NCBI GenBank assembly: GCA_015061765.1
Contig: SUVZ01000280.1
Location: 1-5,577, forward strand
DNA from: Lentisphaerota bacterium
GTDB lineage: Bacteria; Verrucomicrobiota; Kiritimatiellia; RFP12; UBA1067
Length of the DNA stretch: 5,577 nucleotides
Direction of reading: 5' to 3'
A program made the position numbers and the translations under genes. This document shows, piece after piece, positions 1 through 5,577 of this stretch (position 1 is its first letter; every line of letters begins with the position of its first letter). The notes under the pieces were generated by a model, which saw nothing but the letters and a program-made list of their open reading frames with translations, did no database searches and was not told where the DNA came from.

Positions 1-584
1 TAGGCGCGATAGGCCGCATGCTCCGCCTCGCTGAACGAGGGACGCGAGGAGAGACGCACCTCCTCAAGCCCGCGAAACCCGACGAACGACCGCGCGCCGA
101 GCGCGGCATACGCCTGTGCGAGGGCCTTCGCGCCGGCCGCGATCGCTTCCGTGCAGCCCGGCGCAGCCGGATCGACGATCTGCACCTCGCGACCGCCCTC
201 CATACGACGCGTAAACGGCTTGCCATCCCGCCCGACGCGAGGATATTTCTTCATAAGGACGCGATTGCGGTTGACGCCGTAGTTGACGATCACCTCCGCC
301 CCTTCTGACTCAAGCCGACGCAGGACCTCCCGCTCATAATCGGGCGACGGGATCTTCGCCGTTCCCGATTTGAAGTCGTAAGCTCCCTTTCCCCAGGAGT
401 AGAAGTTGAACCCCATCTCCATGAGGGTATCATGATGATACGGAACATACGCTGTATAGCGAATCTGGTCATCCACATCTCGCGCGGCAGCGACAAGCGA
501 CACCCCCGCCGCGACAGCGCAAGCCAAGGCTGCGAAGCCTGCCGGACACACCCGTCTGTCTGTCTTTTGGCTAATAATGGCCAT
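1..584 (-). CDS. Exported protein, N-terminal part of a probable glycoside-hydrolase-like TIM barrel; 3' end outside window
   Basis: I translated this frame by hand: 194 residues from ATG 584 with no stop to the edge. It begins MAIISQKTDRRVCPAGFAAL, a positively charged start followed by an Ala-rich hydrophobic stretch ending SLVAAA (about residues 29-34), a likely signal peptide cut before RDVDD. The mature part has MGFNFYSWGKGAYDF (57-71), a helix PDYEREVLRRLESEGAEVIV (81-100), NYGVNRNRVLMKKYPRVGRDGKPF (102-124, a stretch), IVDPAAPG (136-143), a helix with AAGAKALAQAYAALGA, then FVGFRGLEEVRLSSRPSFSE (167-186). The layout 'strand, long helix, strand, KYP.V.RDGKPF, D..AP, helix, strand ending in Glu-Glu' recalls GH42-like and other clan GH-A proteins, with Glu174 or Glu175 in the place of an acid/base. 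This is a fold-level resemblance only; family and substrate are not established. It follows the passenger-like gene by 10 bases and is probably translationally coupled to it. Codon choice (G/C-rich third positions) supports this frame over the overlapping alternative 290-598. Confidence 0.75.
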   Translation of the reverse strand, partial: MAIISQKTDRRVCPAGFAALACAVAAGVSLVAAARDVDDQIRYTAYVPYHHDTLMEMGFNFYSWGKGAYDFKSGTAKIPSPDYEREVLRRLESEGAEVIVNYGVNRNRVLMKKYPRVGRDGKPFTRRMEGGREVQIVDPAAPGCTEAIAAGAKALAQAYAALGARSFVGFRGLEEVRLSSRPSFSEAEHAAYRA

Positions 585-594
585 ACTATCCCCC

Positions 595-600
595 TCACCT
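595..600 (-). promoter_or_regulatory. Shine-Dalgarno formed by the last codon and stop codon of the upstream gene
   Basis: The final Arg codon AGG plus the stop TGA of the passenger-like gene spell AGGTGA on the minus strand, a six-base match to the anti-Shine-Dalgarno tail. It sits 10 bases before the ATG at 584; the spacer also has a G-run (GGGGG) that could pair weakly. Ribosomes finishing the upstream gene would stop on this site, which favours translational coupling of the two genes. Confidence 0.65.
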
Positions 601-3492
601 GACCACGAAAACAAAACCCGTCTTCGCATACTCGACCGAATAGCGAGTCATCGCGACGCCATCGACCGAGACGTTTTCCTTTGTCAGTCGTCCTGCGATT
701 CCGCCAGACGCCGTGCGGAGGCGGGGTGCTTTCAGGCGGTCCAGCAGATCCGGCGCTGCGGCCGGCACAGTGAGAAATGCCACGGAGAAAGATTCACCGG
801 AAGGCTCGTATCCGTCCGCTACGCGCAGCGCCACGGCTGCTCCGTCGGCGAACTGCGGTACGCAGTCCTTCAGACGCAGACCATGCGTCTGCGTGGCCGC
901 ATTATTCGGATTGACGACGATAGAGGTGCCGTCTTCAAAGCAGAGCTGCAGGTTGTCGAACGCCGTTTCCGTCAGCGGCTGGACGCCGCCTTCTGCGACG
1001 CGCACGAGATTGTTGGTGCCGTTCGCCTCCGCAGAAACAATCTCCCCGTTGACCACGTCGCACGGCCGAACCTCCGCGCCGAGCGCAAATACGCCAGAGC
1101 CGGTCTTCCGCACAAGACAGCGGTCAGGTATGCTCGTCTCGGCATCCGCGCCGCCGAGAATCCGGCAGCGGATCGGATTCCTTATCGCAAACGTCTGCCC
1201 TTCTGCCACGGACAGGCGAAGTCCGTCTTCGAGAAACACCTCGCGGTTCGCGGCCGCGAAGGTCGTCGAATTGCGTACGACCAGCCCGGAAAAGCCACTC
1301 AGCTCCAACCCCCTTGCCGTCGGCGAGGCCATGGCTCCACCGAGCGCATTCGCGTTTGTGACGACAATCGTTATGTCGTTCCAGACCGTGCCTGAATACA
1401 TGCCCCGAACCTTCACCGGTCCGGAAAGCGCCGAGTTGTCGCCTAGAACGGTGAACTGTATTCCGGCGGTTGACGAGAAGGCGCGCGAAAAGCCAATACA
1501 TCCCGGTCCCGCCACGGCTGACAATATCTGCGCATCGCCCGACATTCCCCTGAAAAACGTGCCGTTCTCAACATCGCTGTCGCAGAGATAAATAACGCCG
1601 CGCAGATTCCTGCCGAATCCAGCGTAGATACCAAACCACTTGTCCGATTCCACAGGCATTTCATAGCAGCGCAGCGCTATCGACCAGTTTTTGTTCTCTG
1701 TGGCATAGCGCGTGCGGGCCAGCGTCAGCGACTCGCCCGGAAAGCTTTTTTCGCCGTTCTCGACCTTGTCGCTGAACGGCGTACGGTTGCTGTCGCAGCG
1801 AAGGAGATAGTCGGCCCCGGCGTGCGGCACCTTGTTGTCCGACCAGAGATCCTTGTGCTCCTCCTTCATGAAATAATGGGTTGCAGACGAACCTTCGCCA
1901 ACCCGCTCAAGAACATGCCCTTCCACGACAGGACGCGAACAGAGGTACAGCCGGGTTTCGCCTTCTTCTATCTTCGATTCGAACCACGTGTATGGCAGAT
2001 CGTACGTCTTGGGCGAAACATCGTTGAAATCCTCTCCCGTCAACCCCGAACCCGCCGCGAACCGGGCCACCAGGATTTTGTTAGTCGAATGGTCCGGCAG
2101 CGCGATTGCCGCCGAAAGCGCCACGTCGAGCCGCTGCGAAAGCATTTCATGCGTGTAGTTGGATGCACGAAGGTCCACCGGTACGGCCGTCTTTTCGGTG
2201 GGGTCGTAGTTAACGGCGATGACTGGCTCGACGTACACTCTTCCCGCGCCAGTGATGCCGACGCCGCTGTCCTTGTCATACACCCCCAAGCCAAACGTCG
2301 AGCCGCCGTATGAGAACGACGGTGTACGGATGGCGATGCCCTCCCCAAGATTCAACTCGCCGCCGGAGGCGACAGAAATCGCCGTATTGAGTACTGCGCC
2401 ATCCGAAACGCACAGCTTGCCGTTCGCCTCCACCGAAACGGAGGAGAGGGACGAGTAGTTCGCGCCTTCTGCCAGATTGACGGTTCCGTTGCGCACGGTC
2501 AGCGTACCGGTCGAAGTGGAAGTCCCCTTCGCAAGCGTCAGCGCAGGCCGCGGCTCGTCACCATACCATTCCTGCACGTCATACACGATAGACAGCGTTC
2601 CGGCCAGAGTGCCGGAGAAACGACAGTCCTTAAGGGAGTTTTTGGATGAATCGACGATATTGGTAAGCGCCAGCGTCGCGCCGTTTCCTTCGTCCGTCAG
2701 AAGATGCGTCGTCGTTGTTACGTCCTCTTCATGCAGAAGGCCGCCGAGGCAATAGGAGCCATTCTTCTCCGACAGGGAAAGGCACTTTGACTTGTCGCCC
2801 TTGAACATGAACGAAACCGCTTTGGTGGTGTAGTCGCTCGCCGTCCACCTTGGAAACTTCAGTGTGCCGCCGACAAGTTCCCATGTCTCCGAAGATGCAT
2901 AGTATCTTCCGCTGCTGGATCCGAGAACTCGGAAACTTCCATCGCCATCCTTGACGAATTTGGAGTGCTGTTGCGGCTGCAAGTGACTCGCCATGTTGAC
3001 CGCCGCATCCTGGTTTTCGACATATATGAGATACACGGCCGGATTCGCCGCGCTTCCCCCTCTCGACTTGGCCACGCGTGAATAGGCAAGCGTGCCGCCG
3101 TCCGTGTAGTTGAAGATTCCGTTCTTAGGAAACCCGAGCTGTGAATTCCGGCCATCCACCTTGTCCGTACGCGCTTTGATCGTCACGCTGCCCTCGTTCG
3201 TCAGCGTGATCGTATTGTAGGTCATCAGACGATAAGAAGATGATATGATATCCGTGCATTCAGACCAGATGACATCTGAAACCGCGTTCGTGAAGACGAT
3301 GTCATCGTCTTTCGTCGGTGCCGACGACGCGGGGGTTCCGTCCGCCAGCGCCCAGTTCGCGGGCGTCTCCATGCTGGGCGTCCGTTCCGAATCGCTTGCG
3401 GATTCTTTTGCGCCGCCTGTCCAGTAGTACGTCTCCGCACAGAGTGCAACCGGCATCAAGAGCATGCCGGACAGGATGGCTGACTTTGTCAT
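595..3492 (-). CDS. Large exported beta-strand-rich passenger-like surface protein
   Basis: A 965-residue protein of unknown exact role. Start ATG at 3492 has AAAGGAG 7 bases upstream. Residues 1-19 form a signal peptide (MTK, then SAILSGMLLMPVALCA|E). The mature protein begins YYWTGGAKES, followed by PANWALADG and a DDDIVFTN strand near 62-69. The region 320-385 is a run of short Gly/Thr/Val/Asn strands such as GTLTVRNGTVNLAEGA and VSVASGGELNLGEG, resembling autotransporter-associated repeats of a beta-helix. It ends in a YGGSTFGLGVYDKDSG...GAGRVYVE motif (395-422). A second part begins near 540 with DLWSDNKVPHAGADYLLRC and FPGESLTLARTR and continues in similar strands to the last residues (RYSVEYAKTGFVFVVR). 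No C-terminal beta-barrel, PEP-CTERM, LPXTG or type IX tail is visible. The mature part contains 15 cysteines, unusual for classical autotransporter passengers. From general knowledge this style is abundant in Kiritimatiellota/Lentisphaerota. A surface adhesin or glycan-contact role is inference; it has no recognisable catalytic motif. Confidence 0.85.
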   Translation of the reverse strand: MTKSAILSGMLLMPVALCAETYYWTGGAKESASDSERTPSMETPANWALADGTPASSAPTKDDDIVFTNAVSDVIWSECTDIISSSYRLMTYNTITLTNEGSVTIKARTDKVDGRNSQLGFPKNGIFNYTDGGTLAYSRVAKSRGGSAANPAVYLIYVENQDAAVNMASHLQPQQHSKFVKDGDGSFRVLGSSSGRYYASSETWELVGGTLKFPRWTASDYTTKAVSFMFKGDKSKCLSLSEKNGSYCLGGLLHEEDVTTTTHLLTDEGNGATLALTNIVDSSKNSLKDCRFSGTLAGTLSIVYDVQEWYGDEPRPALTLAKGTSTSTGTLTVRNGTVNLAEGANYSSLSSVSVEANGKLCVSDGAVLNTAISVASGGELNLGEGIAIRTPSFSYGGSTFGLGVYDKDSGVGITGAGRVYVEPVIAVNYDPTEKTAVPVDLRASNYTHEMLSQRLDVALSAAIALPDHSTNKILVARFAAGSGLTGEDFNDVSPKTYDLPYTWFESKIEEGETRLYLCSRPVVEGHVLERVGEGSSATHYFMKEEHKDLWSDNKVPHAGADYLLRCDSNRTPFSDKVENGEKSFPGESLTLARTRYATENKNWSIALRCYEMPVESDKWFGIYAGFGRNLRGVIYLCDSDVENGTFFRGMSGDAQILSAVAGPGCIGFSRAFSSTAGIQFTVLGDNSALSGPVKVRGMYSGTVWNDITIVVTNANALGGAMASPTARGLELSGFSGLVVRNSTTFAAANREVFLEDGLRLSVAEGQTFAIRNPIRCRILGGADAETSIPDRCLVRKTGSGVFALGAEVRPCDVVNGEIVSAEANGTNNLVRVAEGGVQPLTETAFDNLQLCFEDGTSIVVNPNNAATQTHGLRLKDCVPQFADGAAVALRVADGYEPSGESFSVAFLTVPAAAPDLLDRLKAPRLRTASGGIAGRLTKENVSVDGVAMTRYSVEYAKTGFVFVVR

Positions 3493-3499
3493 GGGATTT

Positions 3500-3506
3500 C
3501 TCCTTT
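3500..3506 (-). promoter_or_regulatory. Shine-Dalgarno of the passenger-like gene
   Basis: Reads AAAGGAG on the minus strand, 7 bases before the ATG at 3492. It lies in the only sizeable intergenic gap (3493-3547, 55 bases). I see no hairpin-plus-T-run terminator and no convincing -35/-10 pair in that gap, so read-through from the hydrolase gene is the simplest view, though a separate non-canonical promoter cannot be excluded. Confidence 0.8.
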
Positions 3507-3547
3507 CATTTGTTTTGAGTGCAGGAAGTCATTTAAGGCGGATCATT

Positions 3548-5146
3548 CTACAGCAGATCAAGCGCGGCGCGCTCGGTAAGAATGCACGGCGAATCATACA
3601 CCGGTATGCGCACGAAGGATATGCCGCAGGAATGGGCGATCTGATGTGCGGCAGGCACCTCGTACACGGCACCGGTGAAAAGATCCACCCACACCGGATC
3701 CTTTAGCGGAGATCCACTCCATTCAATCACGCCCGGACGTGTCGTGAAATCATCCGACGGAACACCGCGATACTCGATACCTTCAATATGCAGGAATCCA
3801 GCTTCATCACGCGTGTGCTTGGGATTCAAAATTTTGAGCCTGTCGAAACTCGTTACAAGCCGTGTACGTCCCGTGCCGTCATCAACCATCTGCTTTGTCT
3901 TAAGTATGTCAATCAAACCATGGTCCCAGAACACAAAAAGCGGATGCTTGCCATCCTTCACGTATTCATAGAACGACACGCACCGGTCAACAGTGGACGC
4001 CTTGCGCTCTTTGGCGAGAACCACAGAATCGTCGAACACGGATACGACGTTCTGCACTGCGTAGTAGGCCTTCTTGATCTGATAGACCTGATGCTTTGCA
4101 TTTGCGCGGAGGATACCCTTGCGGTTCAAGTACGTGTAAGGCGCATATGGCGGCGAATACTGAAGGTCGCATATCGAATAGACAGAGCTGCCGCACCCGT
4201 GTCCGAGATCGCCGAGCATGCGGCGCATATCCCACTTCGCCTGACTATTCTCACTCCATGGATAACCAGACAGGGCAAAACGGTCACTCCATTCCGAGAT
4301 GCATCCGTTTTCCCCCTGACGCATCTTCGCCTTAGGCGCATACTTTGCGCATATCTCAATCAGCTTCTCGACGCGTTCATATGACGAGTCCGGATTGTAG
4401 GCATACCCATGGTAGATGTACGTGTCGAAAAGATCCGCACCACCAAGCTTTGCGATTTCCGAGACGCAGGCTTCAAACAGTTCTGGGAGATTGCTGCCGA
4501 GGGAAAGTCCGTGCAGACGGCAATCAGGCATTATCCGCTTAAGGATACGGGCAGTACGCACGTTGAGATCCGCAATCACGGCAGGCGAGTTCAATCCCCC
4601 ATTGTCAGGCTCGTTCCACATGGCGTAGTCTTTCACCCGCCCCTTGTAATGGTTGCCGAGCTTTTCAATCCATATATCCCACTTTGCGAGACCTTCCGGC
4701 GTATTCGGAGTGCCGTTCGCGAGCCCCGCTCCGCCCGCTCCCTTGTAGATGGGATTACCGTAGCTTATGTCGAGCAGAACATTGATCCCATTCGCGTTGG
4801 CCCAATTGACACAATGGTCAAGCCATGCGAAATCGAACTTTCCAGGCTCCTTCTCGCACTTCGCCCAACCAGCGAAGAGGCGAATCTCCTTTATGCCCAA
4901 CGGAACAATATAGTCCTTATATTCGTCGAAGTCGGTGAAATCACGATCCAGACATTCACATCCAATGGTCCAGGACGATCCTGATATCTCATTAGCGCTG
5001 CGCGGACGCAAGGTTCCGATGCGCTTCATCTCCACTTTCAGCGGACTCGGATTCCTGTCCGCAGATGTATCGATCGGCGCAATGTCAATTCCCGCAAATG
5101 CTACGCAATTCACTACGACAAACAGTCCTGTCAGTTCTTTTCTCAT
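3548..5146 (-). CDS. Secreted clan GH-A-type glycoside hydrolase (GH39/GH5-like TIM barrel plus C-terminal beta domain)
   Basis: A 532-residue protein. I chose the ATG at 5146 over the in-frame GTG at 5155, because that GTG lies inside the Shine-Dalgarno sequence GGAGGTGA, which sits 5 bases before the ATG. This start gives a clean signal peptide: MRK, a hydrophobic run LFVVVNCVAFA, and a likely cut after Ala18 (AFA|GI), so the enzyme is exported. The barrel shows IRLFAGWAKCEKEPGKFDF (about 88-106), then GINVLLDISYGNPIY, and YAMWNEPDNGG, whose Glu179 is the expected acid/base. DTYIYHGY (about 241-248) precedes MRQGENG, whose Glu279 is the best nucleophile candidate; Glu285 in SEWS is an alternative. 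A QAKWDMRR helix follows. After YYAVQNVVSVFDD (about 361-373) the chain becomes a beta-rich domain with VDLFTGAVYEVP (487-498) and PVYDSP near the end. By family knowledge this is a retaining glycosidase fold; GH39 includes beta-xylosidases and alpha-L-iduronidases. The substrate is not readable from sequence. The adjacent uronate reductase makes a uronic-acid-containing glycan plausible. Confidence 0.85.
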   Translation of the reverse strand: MRKELTGLFVVVNCVAFAGIDIAPIDTSADRNPSPLKVEMKRIGTLRPRSANEISGSSWTIGCECLDRDFTDFDEYKDYIVPLGIKEIRLFAGWAKCEKEPGKFDFAWLDHCVNWANANGINVLLDISYGNPIYKGAGGAGLANGTPNTPEGLAKWDIWIEKLGNHYKGRVKDYAMWNEPDNGGLNSPAVIADLNVRTARILKRIMPDCRLHGLSLGSNLPELFEACVSEIAKLGGADLFDTYIYHGYAYNPDSSYERVEKLIEICAKYAPKAKMRQGENGCISEWSDRFALSGYPWSENSQAKWDMRRMLGDLGHGCGSSVYSICDLQYSPPYAPYTYLNRKGILRANAKHQVYQIKKAYYAVQNVVSVFDDSVVLAKERKASTVDRCVSFYEYVKDGKHPLFVFWDHGLIDILKTKQMVDDGTGRTRLVTSFDRLKILNPKHTRDEAGFLHIEGIEYRGVPSDDFTTRPGVIEWSGSPLKDPVWVDLFTGAVYEVPAAHQIAHSCGISFVRIPVYDSPCILTERAALDLL

Positions 5147-5151
5147 GATAT

Positions 5152-5159
5152 TCACCTCC
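5152..5159 (-). promoter_or_regulatory. Strong Shine-Dalgarno of the glycoside hydrolase gene
   Basis: On the minus strand this reads GGAGGTGA, an eight-base match to the 16S anti-Shine-Dalgarno tail, followed by ATATC and then ATG. It lies wholly in the 15-base gap after the dehydrogenase stop codon. It decides the start: the in-frame GTG 9 bases upstream of the ATG is part of this site and has no binding site of its own at a proper distance. Confidence 0.85.
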
Positions 5160-5161
5160 GT

Positions 5162-5577
5162 TTACACCCCTGCGCTTGCAAGGAAGCCGCCGTCGACAGG
5201 AACGGTGATTCCCGTCACAAATCCGGCCTTCTCATCGTTCAGGAGCCATTCCACACAACCGAGAAGCTCATCCGCCTCGCCGAAGCGCCGAGCCGGAGTG
5301 TGCGCCATCACCTGTTCTCCGCGAGCGGTAAGTCCGCCTTCTGGAGTGCAGAGTATCTTGCGGCTGCGGTCGTTCACGAAGAAGCCCGGAGCAATCGCAT
5401 TCACGCGGATTTTCGCAGGGGCGAGATACTGGGCGAGAAACTGCGTCCAGTTAGCGATCGCCGCCTTGCTCATCGCATAAGCGGCGACGCGCGTGAGCGG
5501 ACGGTAGGTGTTCATTGAACCGAAGTTGATGATCGATCCGCCGCCAGCCGCAGCCATCTGCTTTGCGAACACGCGGC
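5162..5577 (-). CDS. SDR-family D-mannonate oxidoreductase (fructuronate reductase)-like, C-terminal part, 5' end outside window
   Basis: The 137 visible residues are the C-terminal half of a short-chain dehydrogenase/reductase; the family is usually about 270-290 residues long, so the NAD(P)-binding N-terminus lies beyond the window edge. Seen directly: the GGGSIINFGSMN strand with the catalytic Ser (fragment residue 20), then YAMSK supplying the Tyr33-x3-Lys37 pair at normal spacing, then RVNAIAPGFF, the segment ARGEQVMAHTPARRFGE, and the end VTGITVPVDGGF...SAGV. The AHTP..RFGE segment and a Gly-Val ending after VPVDGGF are what I associate with the SDR-type D-mannonate oxidoreductases of hexuronate catabolism, which interconvert D-fructuronate and D-mannonate with a nicotinamide cofactor in the cytoplasm. 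The GTG at 5572 encodes an internal Val, not a start, because the frame stays open to the edge. The stop TAA is 15 bases before the next gene, which suggests cotranscription. SDR membership is near certain; substrate is inferred and gluconate 5-dehydrogenase-like or other sugar-acid reductases remain possible. Confidence 0.85.
   Translation of the reverse strand, partial: RVFAKQMAAAGGGSIINFGSMNTYRPLTRVAAYAMSKAAIANWTQFLAQYLAPAKIRVNAIAPGFFVNDRSRKILCTPEGGLTARGEQVMAHTPARRFGEADELLGCVEWLLNDEKAGFVTGITVPVDGGFLASAGV

Noticed and set aside
427..439. Near-palindrome TATCATGATGATA
   Set aside because: It is imperfect and lies inside coding sequence, where it encodes the His-His-Asp-Thr segment. No sign of an operator.
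290..598. Minus-strand open frame of 102 residues at the left end
   Set aside because: It overlaps the 584-1 frame, which has a signal peptide, protein-like composition, a well-placed Shine-Dalgarno and runs open to the edge. The alternative is Arg-rich and stops early.
577..1591. Two long plus-strand open frames (577-1395 and 713-1591) opposite the passenger-like gene
   Set aside because: Both are antisense to a well-supported gene, have Arg/Ser/Pro-rich, low-complexity translations with no recognisable domain, and overlap each other. They are typical shadows of GC-rich third positions.
3435..3450. Lipoprotein signal (lipobox) at Cys18 of the passenger-like protein
   Set aside because: The residue before Cys is Leu (VALC), which does not fit the lipobox; a signal peptidase I cut after Ala19 fits better.
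3493..3547. Possible terminator or promoter in the 55-base gap
   Set aside because: No stable inverted repeat followed by a T-run and no convincing -35/-10 pair on the minus strand could be found by eye.
5153..5155. GTG as the start of the hydrolase gene
   Set aside because: It lies inside the Shine-Dalgarno GGAGGTGA. The ATG at 5146 has ideal spacing and gives a better signal peptide.
3788..5480. Plus-strand open frames opposite the hydrolase and dehydrogenase genes (3788-4384, 4409-4984, 4935-5480)
   Set aside because: They are antisense to genes with clear catalytic motifs and their translations show no domain features.
5570..5572. GTG as a start for the dehydrogenase
   Set aside because: It would remove the whole cofactor-binding half of an SDR. 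The frame is open to the window edge, so the gene is simply cut by the edge.

Overview
The window is about 57% GC by eye and fully coding on the minus strand. It holds four genes in one direction, read from right to left: the C-terminal half of a short-chain dehydrogenase (5577-5162), a secreted clan GH-A-type glycoside hydrolase (5146-3548), a large exported beta-strand-rich 'passenger-like' protein (3492-595), and the N-terminal part of another exported, probably glycoside-hydrolase-like TIM-barrel protein (584-1, running off the edge). Gaps between genes are 15, 55 and 10 bases, each downstream gene has a clear Shine-Dalgarno sequence, and no terminator is visible, so the four genes are best read as one operon or part of one.

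Organism: the 965-residue protein starts, after its signal peptide, with a YYWTGG...NWA...DDIVFTN layout and then carries irregular Gly/Thr/Val strand repeats. From general knowledge, such proteins are very common in the PVC superphylum, especially gut and sediment Kiritimatiellota, Lentisphaerota and Verrucomicrobiota. Together with secreted glycoside hydrolases in a sugar-acid operon, this suggests a polysaccharide-degrading member of that group. This is inference from protein style; there is no rRNA or marker gene here to prove it.

How the genes may work together: the dehydrogenase fragment closely resembles the SDR-type D-mannonate oxidoreductase (fructuronate reductase) of the hexuronate pathway, which acts in the cytoplasm on glucuronate-derived fructuronate. 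The two hydrolase-like proteins have signal peptides and would act outside the cytoplasm. A simple model is a locus for a uronic-acid-containing glycan: exported enzymes release sugars or uronates, and the cytoplasmic reductase channels the uronate. The large passenger-like protein could be a surface adhesin or glycan-contact protein made together with the enzymes. No transporter, regulator or sulfatase is visible inside the window. The most interesting element is the passenger-like protein: it lacks any visible translocator or sorting domain, is rich in cysteine, and is cotranscribed with catabolic enzymes.
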